Shown here: positions 56,911-64,000 of the stretch, one piece after another | Numbering within the stretch: the first letter of the stretch is position 1 | Layout of the letters: each line of letters opens with the position of its first letter | From: Chitinibacter fontanus | GTDB lineage: Bacteria; Pseudomonadota; Gammaproteobacteria; Burkholderiales; Chitinibacteraceae | Direction of reading: 5' to 3' | Assembly (NCBI RefSeq): GCF_013423785.1 | Contig: NZ_CP058952.1 | Location: forward strand, 1,054,001-1,118,000 | DNA length: 64,000 nucleotides | The notes under the pieces: model-generated | Seen by the model: the letters and a program-made list of their open reading frames with translations, nothing else | What the model was told of the DNA's origin: nothing | Databases searched by the model: none | Program-made: the position numbers and the translations under genes

Positions 56911-58238
56911 ATGACGCAAATGACCCCACAGGAAATTGTTCACGAACTCGACAAACATATTGTCGGACAAGCCGCGGCCAAAAAAGCCGTCGCGATTGCA
57001 CTGCGTAACCGCTGGCGCCGCCAGCAAGTGGCCGAGCCCTTGCGTCATGAAATCACCCCCAAAAATATTCTGATGATCGGCCCAACCGGGGTCGGCAAAA
57101 CCGAAATTGCCCGCCGATTGGCCAAACTAGCGGATGCGCCATTTATCAAAGTGGAAGCCACCAAATTTACCGAAGTCGGTTATGTCGGCAAAGACGTTGA
57201 CAGCATCATCCGCGATTTAATGGAAATCGCCATCAAGCAAGTACGTGATCTGGCCATCAGTCGCAATCGTGTACGCGCCGAAGACGCTGCCGAAAACCGT
57301 ATTCTGGATGTGTTGCTCCCCCCCCTGCAACCAACAATAACTATGGCAGCGTCAATGGTGAAGACCCAATGTCTGATACCCGCCAAAAATTCCGCAAAAT
57401 GTTGCGCGAAGGTAAATTTGACGACAAGGAAATCGATATCGAAGTCGCTGCAGCCACCCCGACGATGGAAGTATTCAGCCCACCGGGAATGGAAGATTTT
57501 TCCAATCAATTGCAACAAATGTTTAAAGGCGCCATGGGTGGAAAAACCAAAACCCAGAAAATGAAGGTTACCGATGCGCTGAAACATTTAATCGAGGAAG
57601 AAGCCGCCAAACTCGTTAACGAAGATGATGCTAAAGCTGAAGCGCTCAAAGCGGTGGAGCAGAACGGGATTGTGTTTATCGATGAAATCGACAAAGTGAC
57701 GACACGCTCGGAAGGCAGTGGTGGTGAGGTATCACGCCAAGGCGTGCAGCGCGATTTGTTGCCATTAGTCGAAGGCACGACGGTAACGACTAAGTACGGC
57801 ATGGTCAAAACCGACCATATTCTATTTATTGCCAGCGGCGCCTTCCATCTGGCCAAACCATCAGATTTGATCCCCGAGCTACAAGGCCGCTTTCCAATTC
57901 GCGTGGAGCTCAACTCGTTAACCGTGGAAGATTTCGCCACTATTCTCACCGGCACCGATGCCTGCTTGGCAAAGCAGTATCAGGCACTATTGGCAACCGA
58001 AGAGATTACCGTCAACTTCACTCATGACGGCATTGAAGCGATGGCGCAAATGGCTTGGTCGGTGAATGAAAGCACCGAAAACATCGGCGCGCGCCGCCTC
58101 TACACCATCATGGAGCGTCTGCTGGAAGATGTGTCTTTTGAAGCCAAACGTGGCACCGTTGATATCGATGCCAGCTTTGTACGGGAAAAACTAGGCGGAC
58201 TTGCCGCCAATGAAGATCTGGCCCGCTACATGCTGTAA
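56911..58238 (+). pseudogene. hslU: HslU ATPase subunit of the HslVU protease, frameshifted
   Basis: Two overlapping frames together encode a full HslU. The first has Walker [16 protein letters not shown] (about residues 55-69) and runs to ILDVLLPP; the second resumes at [11 protein letters not shown] and includes Walker [10 protein letters not shown] and the sensor region to a normal C-terminus (LARYML). The break is in a run of eight C at 57318-57325; nine, or six, would restore the frame. A sequencing slip or recent inactivation are both possible. hslV, usually directly upstream, is not in the window. Confidence 0.8.
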
Positions 58239-58247
58239 TACTCGGCA

Positions 58248-58296
58248 AGGTATTGCCTTGAATGGATCGCCCCGTGATCCCTACAGGGCAATACCC
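58248..58296. repeat. 49-bp dyad AGGTAT-N37-ATACCC (11/12)
   Basis: The ends extend to GGTATTGCC/GGCAATACC. It fills the gap between the convergent hslU and outer-membrane barrel genes, with an inner GGATC/GATCC stem. Confidence 0.7.
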
Positions 58297-58297
58297 G

Positions 58298-59263
58298 CTA
58301 GAAACTACAAGCAATACTCAGACCGGCGCCTTCCACCCCCGGCCCAAACATATACCGTACAACAAACCGCGTCCGAGTCACCAGCGGAATCAAATCACTG
58401 GAATCCACTTCCAAGCCCGTCCCGATGGTTGATAAATAATCAAAACCCAACTGCCCAGCTTGATCGCCGTAATAGCGAGAATGGGATGCCTCAAGCACAT
58501 AACGTAAAGGTCGCGCAAACAGATTAATACCAGTTGGAGCGCGGTAGCGCGTATAGAGATTGGCCGTCTGTGAATTGGCATGACTATCTATACTGCCGCC
58601 ATTGGCAAAACCTTCCAAATGCATGGCGGAATAACGAAGCTCAATATCAATTTCATGTTCGGGCTGCACTAATTCGTAATCCAGCATGAATGCCCCACCA
58701 TAACCCAAGGCGTTCATGCTGCCGCCATTGGAAAAATTGAACTCCGTATCAAATTTTTGATTTAAAAACCAATTGGCAATTTTTAAATCGCTTTGCACCG
58801 TACCGAGCGAGAAATTCACAATCGGCCGTAAAACCAAATTTTCGCGCAATGGAAAATCCCAACCCACTCCGCCCATCGCCGACAGCGTTGTCCATTTCAT
58901 CGGAATGGAGCGCGATTGTTCGCCATTGCTTGCCACAAACATCGGGTCATAACGGCTATAGGCAATCGCCCCCTCCAGATAAAGCGGAACTGAATCGCTC
59001 AGCGTTGCACCGCCGCCCAACTGGCTCATCACCAATTTTTCACCATCGCTTTTCGAACTCTGCATATTGAGGCTGCTGCTGGCCAAATCCAGAATCACGG
59101 AATAGGACATTAAGGCCAACACCGCATCCGCTTTTTTACGTACCGAATTGGGCTCCAGCGTAAAACCACCGTTGATCTCGCGGTTAGTACTGTCACTCGC
59201 CCATACAGAATGCCAGACCATGAGGACAAATACAGCGAAAAAAACACTCCAAATCCGCAACAT
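58298..59263 (-). CDS. Outer-membrane beta-barrel protein, solitary autotransporter-barrel type
   Basis: ATG 59263 starts a signal peptide (about residues 1-22, ending VWAS). The 321-residue protein then shows alternating hydrophobic beta strands, a repeated GGS-rich loop pattern (NFSNGGSMNALGYGG, GFANGGSIDSH) and an aromatic C-terminus (SIACSF). The overall pattern, with a late RYMFGP and GLSIACSF ending, fits the solitary outer-membrane autotransporter-like barrel family. The role is unknown. Confidence 0.65.
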   Translation of the reverse strand: MLRIWSVFFAVFVLMVWHSVWASDSTNREINGGFTLEPNSVRKKADAVLALMSYSVILDLASSSLNMQSSKSDGEKLVMSQLGGGATLSDSVPLYLEGAIAYSRYDPMFVASNGEQSRSIPMKWTTLSAMGGVGWDFPLRENLVLRPIVNFSLGTVQSDLKIANWFLNQKFDTEFNFSNGGSMNALGYGGAFMLDYELVQPEHEIDIELRYSAMHLEGFANGGSIDSHANSQTANLYTRYRAPTGINLFARPLRYVLEASHSRYYGDQAGQLGFDYLSTIGTGLEVDSSDLIPLVTRTRFVVRYMFGPGVEGAGLSIACSF

Positions 59264-59428
59264 AGCGTATTCCACGATTGCCCGAGACAGGCCGAAGAAT
59301 ATCATTGTCGCCAGTAGTCGCAAAACTCAGCATTGCATTTGTCACCCGCACAAAGGGCCAAACACTTGACCCTTCACACACGAATCAATGCCGACATCAT
59401 GTCAGCTTTCGGAACGGTCAGTCAGAAT

Positions 59429-59442
59429 TTGATTCTGGTCAA
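59429..59442 (+). promoter_or_regulatory. FNR/ANR box upstream of nrdD
   Basis: TTGATTCTGGTCAA matches the FNR consensus TTGATNNNNATCAA at nine of ten fixed positions. It lies about 330 bp before nrdD, upstream of a TATAAA -10-like box at 59471-59476, as expected for anaerobic activation. Confidence 0.7.
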
Positions 59443-59444
59443 AA

Positions 59445-59492
59445 ACCACATATTTAGCGCACACCAAGCATATAAAACACCATATATTGTGT
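59445..59492 (+). promoter_or_regulatory. Tandem NrdR boxes upstream of nrdD
   Basis: ACACCATATATTGTGT (59477-59492) is a near-perfect NrdR box. ACCACATATTTAGCGC (59445-59460) is a weaker one whose start is 32 bp earlier, the usual three-turn spacing for NrdR. A -10-like TATAAA lies between them. Repression when dATP is plentiful is predicted. Confidence 0.7.
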
Positions 59493-59628
59493 TTACGCAT
59501 TAACGCCAGTGCTGCGTACTGCATGCTTGAAATAGCGCCCCAATCTTGCAGCAACAGCACTTAGCCACTACGGCGCAGAACCGAGTTTGTCTCGATTTTG
59601 GGCGTTATACCGCTGAATGAGCCACTTG

Positions 59629-59657
59629 GGGCGAGCGAATGGGCTCGCCCGCTTTTT
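59629..59657 (+). terminator. Terminator-like hairpin in the nrdD leader
   Basis: GGGCGAGC and GCTCGCCC pair perfectly around a 6-nt loop and are followed by GCTTTTT. It lies about 100 nt before nrdD, so transcripts from the FNR/NrdR promoter must read through it, or it ends a separate short RNA of about 175 nt. Confidence 0.65.
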
Positions 59658-59759
59658 CGCGCAACTCAACTGCGCGACAGCTTATTCATGCATGTTTGCA
59701 TCAATGTTCGGCCATCGATTTAGCGCCGATACACACCGTTTACAGGGGAAGCCAAGCTC

Positions 59760-61997
59760 ATGCTGAAAGTCATCAAACGCGATGGTGCCAAAGCCGCTTA
59801 CGACGGCGCCAAAATCTTTGAAGCCTGCCGCCGTGCAGCAACTGCAGCACGCTACCCAGAGCCGGAGCTGTTGGCCGAAGAGATTACCGCCTACGTGGAA
59901 GATGAATGCCGCAAGCTAACTGAAGCTGATTTATTTAGTAAAACCCCCTCTCAACTCGATATCCCTACCATTCAGCAGCTCGTTGAAGATGCGCTGATGG
60001 AGCAATACCCGGAAGTTGCACGTATATATATACAGTACCGATCAGATCGCGATCGTATTCGGGCACAGGGCTCGGAGCTGCATGCCAAACTGATGGGGCT
60101 AGTGAATAAAACTGACAAGGAAGCCACCACTGAAAATGCAAACAAAGACGCCAATGTTTTCCCGGTGATGCGCGACTTAATGGCTGGCATCGTTTCCAAG
60201 CAATTTGCCAGCACCTTTTTGCCCAAAGATATTTTGGAAGCGCACAACAGCGGTGATATCCATTTTCACGACCTAGATTACTCACCGTTTCTGCCATTTA
60301 CCAACTGCTGCTTGGTCGATTTGAAAGGCATGCTACAAAACGGTTTCCGGCTGGGCAACGCCAAGATCGAAAGCCCTAAATCAGTGGGCGTGGCCTGCGC
60401 CGTTACCGCGCAAATTATCGCGCAAGTAGCCAGCCATCAATATGGCGGCACAACGATTCCCAATATCGACCAAACCCTTGCACCGTATGTATTAAAAACC
60501 TATGAGAAAAATTTAGCGATTGCCGCCGAATACCAGATCCCCGATGCTGAACGCTACGCCAAAGAGCGCACCGAAAAAGAAGCCTACGATGGCATTCAGG
60601 CCTGCGAGTACGAAATCAACACGCTGTTTAGCTCAAATGGGCAACAACCATTCGTGACATTCTCATTCGGCATGGGCACCAGCTGGGCAGAACGGATTAT
60701 TCAGCAATCCATTTTACGAGTACGCATTAAAGGTCTAGGCAAAGAAGGCACCACCCCTGTCTTCCCCAAATTGGTGTTCTTCATCGACGAAGGGATCAAC
60801 CTCAAGCCAACCGACCCTAATTACGACATTAAACAGCTCGCACTGGAATGCACATCCAAACGGATGTACCCCGATATTATTTCGGCTAAGCTCAATCGCC
60901 AGATCACTGGTTCTAGCGTTCCGGTATCACCCATGGGCTGCCGCAGCTTTTTACCTGCTTGGCGCAACGCAGCGGGTGAAGAAGAACTCGACGGTCGCAA
61001 CAATCTGGGCGTGGTCAGCCTAAACCTGCCGCGTATCGCGATTGAAACCAAAGGGGATCTAGCACGCTTTGAGCAATTACTGAACGAGCGCCTTGAAGTG
61101 TGCTTTCGCGCGCTGCATTTGCGCATTGAACGTCTCACAGGTGTGAAAGCCAATGTAGCGCCAATCTTATATACCGAAGGCGCCTTCGGCATTCGCCTGC
61201 AACCTAACGACGACATCATTGATATTTTCAAAGATGGGCGCGCCTCAATTTCATTGGGTTATATTGGTCTGCATGAAGTTGGCGTATTACTGTTTGGCAA
61301 CCACCCTGCTCATAACCCAACGGCACAAGCCTTCTTGCATCAAATTGTGCAAACCATGAGTGAAACAGCCAAACGCTGGAAAGCCGAGACCGGTTTTGGC
61401 TATTCGCTGTATTCAACGCCGAGCGAATCACTATGCCATCGCTTTTGCAAACTCGACTATGAGCGCTTTGGCGAGATTGCCGAAGTCACCGATAAAGGCT
61501 ATTACACCAACTCATTCCACTTAGATGTACTGCACAAAGTTAATCCATTTGAAAAAATCGATTTTGAAGCGGGCTACGCTGAGCTCGCCAGCGGCGGGCA
61601 TATTACCTACGTCGAATTACCCAATATGAAGCACAATCTGCTGGCACTGGAACGCATCTGGGACTACGCCATCACCAAAGTGCCGTATTTTGGCAGTAAT
61701 ACTCCCGTTGACGCGTGCGGAAAATGCGGCTTTATGGGCGAAACATTAGCAACGGCTAATGGATTTACCTGCCCAGAATGCGGCAATCACGACAGTGCGA
61801 CACTTTCCGTCACCCGTCGCGTTTGTGGCTACCTCGGCAGCCCTAACGCTCGGCCATTTAATGCCGGCAAGCAAAAAGAAGTGATGCGCCGCGTAAAACA
61901 TTTTGGCCAAGCAAAATACAGCCATGGGTATACGGACAAAGACGACACCAGAATAGGCCCACAGAGCAATACCCAAGAATTATCACCCGTATTATGA
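59760..61997 (+). CDS. nrdD: Anaerobic ribonucleoside-triphosphate reductase
   Basis: The 745-residue protein has an N-terminal ATP-cone (residues 1-95), the reductase core, a C-terminal zinc site (CGKCG, then CPECG) and the glycyl radical loop VCGYLGSPNARP (Gly about residue 706). It reduces ribonucleotides without oxygen after activation by NrdG. The tail beyond RVKHF is about 20 residues longer than in E. coli, and that segment is encoded by a perfect 49-bp dyad. The stop overlaps nrdG as ATGA. Confidence 0.95.
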   Translation: MLKVIKRDGAKAAYDGAKIFEACRRAATAARYPEPELLAEEITAYVEDECRKLTEADLFSKTPSQLDIPTIQQLVEDALMEQYPEVARIYIQYRSDRDRIRAQGSELHAKLMGLVNKTDKEATTENANKDANVFPVMRDLMAGIVSKQFASTFLPKDILEAHNSGDIHFHDLDYSPFLPFTNCCLVDLKGMLQNGFRLGNAKIESPKSVGVACAVTAQIIAQVASHQYGGTTIPNIDQTLAPYVLKTYEKNLAIAAEYQIPDAERYAKERTEKEAYDGIQACEYEINTLFSSNGQQPFVTFSFGMGTSWAERIIQQSILRVRIKGLGKEGTTPVFPKLVFFIDEGINLKPTDPNYDIKQLALECTSKRMYPDIISAKLNRQITGSSVPVSPMGCRSFLPAWRNAAGEEELDGRNNLGVVSLNLPRIAIETKGDLARFEQLLNERLEVCFRALHLRIERLTGVKANVAPILYTEGAFGIRLQPNDDIIDIFKDGRASISLGYIGLHEVGVLLFGNHPAHNPTAQAFLHQIVQTMSETAKRWKAETGFGYSLYSTPSESLCHRFCKLDYERFGEIAEVTDKGYYTNSFHLDVLHKVNPFEKIDFEAGYAELASGGHITYVELPNMKHNLLALERIWDYAITKVPYFGSNTPVDACGKCGFMGETLATANGFTCPECGNHDSATLSVTRRVCGYLGSPNARPFNAGKQKEVMRRVKHFGQAKYSHGYTDKDDTRIGPQSNTQELSPVL
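61926..61974. repeat. 49-bp dyad GGGTAT-N37-ATACCC (12/12)
   Basis: Perfect ends inside the last codons of nrdD, encoding its extra C-terminal tail. Confidence 0.75.
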
Positions 61998-62440
61998 ACT
62001 ACGACCGCTACTACACCCACGATCTAGTCAACGGACCCGGCATCCGCGTGACGCTGTTTGTCACCGGATGCACCCACGCCTGCCCCGGCTGCTACAACCA
62101 ATCGACGTGGGATAGAAAATCGGGCTTACCTTTTACGTCACAAATGCAACAAGAACTACTCGACGCCTGCGAGGGGCATGACGGGCTAAGCCTATCCGGA
62201 GGTGATCCACTTCACCCCGCCAACCGCGAAGCGGTTCTAGAGCTCTGCAAAGCATTCAAAGTTAGGTATCCCGAGAAGAATATTTGGCTGTGGACAGGGT
62301 ATTTATATAAAGAAGTAGAGAAACTGGAAGTATTTGACTTTGTTGATGTCGTGATCGATGGCAAATATGAACAAGATAATCCTGCAAAAGCCCCCTGGAG
62401 AGGATCTAGAAATCAAAACCTCGTGATTCTTCCAAAATAA
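61994..62440 (+). CDS. nrdG: Anaerobic ribonucleotide reductase activating protein
   Basis: The 148-residue radical SAM protein has the CxxxCxxC motif in GCTHACPGC (about residue 26-34), SGGDPLHPAN (about 67) and a C-terminal VDVVIDGKYEQD. It generates the glycyl radical on NrdD using S-adenosylmethionine. Start and nrdD stop overlap as ATGA. Confidence 0.95.
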   Translation: MNYDRYYTHDLVNGPGIRVTLFVTGCTHACPGCYNQSTWDRKSGLPFTSQMQQELLDACEGHDGLSLSGGDPLHPANREAVLELCKAFKVRYPEKNIWLWTGYLYKEVEKLEVFDFVDVVIDGKYEQDNPAKAPWRGSRNQNLVILPK

Positions 62441-62525
62441 GCAACTAGCCATCGAAATGGCATACAAACTGCTTCGACCCAAAGTTAAATGGCCACGATT
62501 GTTTAACAAATTCAGGGAGGCAAGA

Positions 62526-62696
62526 ATGAAAGGTTTTACCCTCATTGAACTGATGATTGTACTTGCCATCATCAGCATCCTCGCTGGCATTGCCATTCCT
62601 CAATTCACGAGTTATCAACGTTCAGCCTGGGATAAAACTGCGCAATCCGATCTCAAAAATATTCTTACCCAAGCTCAAGCTGGGAGCGAAGAATAA
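62526..62696 (+). CDS. Very short type IV pilin-like protein 1
   Basis: The 56-residue protein starts behind AGGGAGG. It has a class III prepilin signal MKG^FTLIELM, with Glu5 of the mature chain, a single hydrophobic helix (about residues 4-27) and a short amphipathic continuation (SDLKNILTQAQ). There is no globular head. It is similar to the next gene, so the pair are paralogs. Length resembles the short pilins of Geobacter. Confidence 0.85.
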   Translation: MKGFTLIELMIVLAIISILAGIAIPQFTSYQRSAWDKTAQSDLKNILTQAQAGSEE

Positions 62697-62766
62697 ATTG
62701 GCATGCTAATTGCTTGATAAGACATGAAGTGGAAACACAACCCACACCCTTAATAAGGAGCCTCAC

Positions 62767-62949
62767 ATGAAACACCTGCAAAAAGGTTTTACACTGATTG
62801 AATTGATGATCGTTGTTGCAATTATTGGCATTCTAGCAGCGATTGCAATTCCACAATTCTCTGAATACACCAAAAAAGGTCATGACAAAGCAGCTCAGTC
62901 AGACCTGAAAAATGTGATTACACAATCTGTGGCTAACTCAGCCCAATAA
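62767..62949 (+). CDS. Very short type IV pilin-like protein 2
   Basis: The 60-residue protein has the prepilin signal KG^[24 protein letters not shown], the commonest pilin N-terminus, then a short helix ending in [14 protein letters not shown] precedes the ATG. As with its neighbour, it consists of the N-terminal pilin helix with almost nothing after it. This matches the PilA-N part of the Geobacter split pilin in architecture. Confidence 0.87.
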   Translation: MKHLQKGFTLIELMIVVAIIGILAAIAIPQFSEYTKKGHDKAAQSDLKNVITQSVANSAQ

Positions 62950-62984
62950 TTAAGCTGATGCCCTTAAAATTTGGAGAATTCAAC

Positions 62985-63344
62985 ATGATCAAACATATTA
63001 TTACTGCAGCAAGCCTCTCATTGATTGCATCTGTAGCTTTTGCGGCACCAAATCTCTGCACAGGCTCAACCTCAGCTGGTTCCGGTAGTGCTTGGACTGT
63101 ACCAACCCCAGCTAAATTCGTTGTAACCACATTTACCCCAAAATGTTCTGCAAGTGTTTTTGTTGAAGGCGCGGAAGACACTACTAGATTTTGGGGTTCA
63201 TCAGGCTCTGCAAAAGGTAAAACCACATTCATTGGCAATACAGCTGGTGGTGCAGTAACAAGCAGCACAGCGTGCGATGCCACAGGCTGCACCGCAGCAA
63301 ACGTAACAGGGTCACTAACTAACGCTGCAAACTTGGGTTCATAA
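62985..63344 (+). CDS. Small exported Ser/Thr/Gly-rich protein, possible partner of the short pilins
   Basis: The 119-residue protein has an ordinary Sec signal (about 1-20, cut after AFA) and a mature part rich in Ser, Thr, Gly and Ala with four Cys (about 25, 65, 104 and 109) that could form two disulfides. It looks beta-rich. ATG 62985 follows GGAG. It directly follows the two headless pilins, as PilA-C (Spc) follows PilA-N in Geobacter. The pilin-head or chaperone role is inference. Confidence 0.7.
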   Translation: MIKHIITAASLSLIASVAFAAPNLCTGSTSAGSGSAWTVPTPAKFVVTTFTPKCSASVFVEGAEDTTRFWGSSGSAKGKTTFIGNTAGGAVTSSTACDATGCTAANVTGSLTNAANLGS

Positions 63345-63366
63345 TAGTTGCATCTTGACTAAGTTG

Positions 63367-63397
63367 CGCGCCCCTGCTACTAATGGGGCGCGTTTTT
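63367..63397 (+). terminator. Intrinsic terminator after the pilin operon
   Basis: CGCGCCCC and GGGGCGCG pair perfectly around a 10-nt loop and are followed by TTTTT. It separates the pilin genes from the permease gene. Confidence 0.85.
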
Positions 63398-63412
63398 ATT
63401 TCTTGGCTCACT

Positions 63413-64000
63413 ATGTTCGCTCTTATAAAAAGCTCGTTACAAATCGGCTTACGCGGCAACACAATTCGTGGCATCGCTTTATTTGGAGCCTTTTTAATTT
63501 TTCTCGCCTATTTAACTGGCAGCTTTTCTCCACGACAGCCGCAAACGGTTGCCCTAGATGTTGGTTTTTCATTTTTACGCATCACACTCGTTTTTCTAGC
63601 TATTTTTTGGATTCAGGAACTGATTAGCAAAGAAATCGACAAAAAGACCATCTATTTCACTCTTGCCTACCCAATACCACGCTGGCAATATTTGATCAGC
63701 CGCTACATTGCTGTTTTAGCCTTGAGCGCAGTTTTCACCCTCATATACGCGCTGATGCTGCTTATGGCTGCCACCTATGCCAATACGGAATATCAACAGC
63801 AATTTATAGTCAATTTGGGTGCGCCGTTTTGGTTCACACTACTTGGGCTCTATCTAGATGTTGCGGTCGTTACCTCATTTGCCTTGTTGGTAGCCACATT
63901 TGCCACCACCCCGCTACTCCCCTTGGCACTTGGACTAATTTACGCCATTGCAGGCAAAGGGCTAGGTGCTGCGCTAGAATACATTCACGCTGGCGCGGAT
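63413..64000 (+). CDS. ABC-2 type permease-like membrane protein, cut by window edge
   Basis: ATG 63413 opens a frame that runs off the window (196 codons seen). The protein begins FALIKSSLQIGLRGN and has at least five membrane helices, with EIDKKTIYFTLAYPIPRWQYLISRY, the cytoplasmic loop pattern of ABC-2 type permeases. An ATPase partner should lie just beyond. In Myxococcus an ABC-2 system (PilGHI) lies beside pilin genes, so a pilus link is possible but not shown. Confidence 0.75.
   Translation, partial: MFALIKSSLQIGLRGNTIRGIALFGAFLIFLAYLTGSFSPRQPQTVALDVGFSFLRITLVFLAIFWIQELISKEIDKKTIYFTLAYPIPRWQYLISRYIAVLALSAVFTLIYALMLLMAATYANTEYQQQFIVNLGAPFWFTLLGLYLDVAVVTSFALLVATFATTPLLPLALGLIYAIAGKGLGAALEYIHAGAD

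Noticed and set aside
57318-57325. Programmed frameshifting in hslU at the C8 run
   Set aside because: HslU is not known to use it, and no stimulating structure is obvious; a sequencing slip or mutation is simpler.

Overview
The window looks like chromosomal DNA of a betaproteobacterium, most likely order Neisseriales (Chitinibacter/Deefgea-like). This rests on gene order (miaB-phoH-ybeY-corC-lnt; ilvB-ilvH-ilvC near psd/pssA and leuA), biosynthetic ilvA with tandem ACT domains, and protein character. Genus is a guess. I see no prophage, insertion sequence, CRISPR array or rRNA.

Layout: 1-5 kb, an RND efflux operon (RND pump cut by the window edge, adaptor, DUF4260 protein, NodT-type channel) with a divergent TetR regulator. 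5-8.5 kb, a small lipoprotein, tRNA-Pro, a TIGR03790 protein and exonuclease I. 8.6-16.6 kb, a fructose-type ABC uptake operon (binding protein, permease, ATPase, RbsD/FucU protein, a ROK regulator with a frameshift, a ROK-like paralog without its DNA-binding domain, PfkB kinase) and an orphan binding protein. 16.8-23.3 kb, tRNA-Met and the miaB-phoH-ybeY-corC-lnt block. 23.3-27.2 kb, acyltransferase, TraB/GumN, RDD, and an ECF sigma factor with a DUF3619 partner. 27.5-37.1 kb, branched-chain amino acid genes ilvB-ilvH-ilvC and leuA, interrupted by a Stealth-type phosphotransferase, a diguanylate cyclase, psd and pssA. 37.5-40.4 kb, a YiiX-like hydrolase and a PAS-GGDEF cyclase. 40-46.5 kb, an enlarged ynbABCD-like phospholipid cluster. 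47-53.5 kb, cca, cysK, a CHASE-PAS sensor with no output domain, and ilvA. 53.5-58.2 kb, an HD-GYP response regulator, a histidine kinase and a frameshifted hslU. 58.3-62.4 kb, an outer-membrane barrel and anaerobic nrdD-nrdG behind FNR- and NrdR-like boxes. 62.5-64 kb, two very short type IV pilins, a small exported protein and an ABC-2 permease running off the end.

The most unusual signal is not a gene. The sequence GGGTAT, then 37 unrelated bases, then ATACCC recurs at an exact total length of 49 bp. By hand I count 9 copies matching all 12 positions and 12 more matching 9-11, about one per 3 kb, in intergenic gaps and inside conserved coding sequence (twice in lnt). Only the ends are conserved. 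That suggests a bipartite protein-binding site or an equivalent genome-wide mark rather than an ordinary inserted repeat. I know of no described system with this signature.

Other notable points: leuA is in frame with an N-terminal helix-turn-helix domain and has three TTAGAC/GTCTAA dyads around its promoter; a ROK paralog carries a stretch resembling the neighbouring PfkB kinase; and the short-pilin locus resembles the split-pilin arrangement known from Geobacter.
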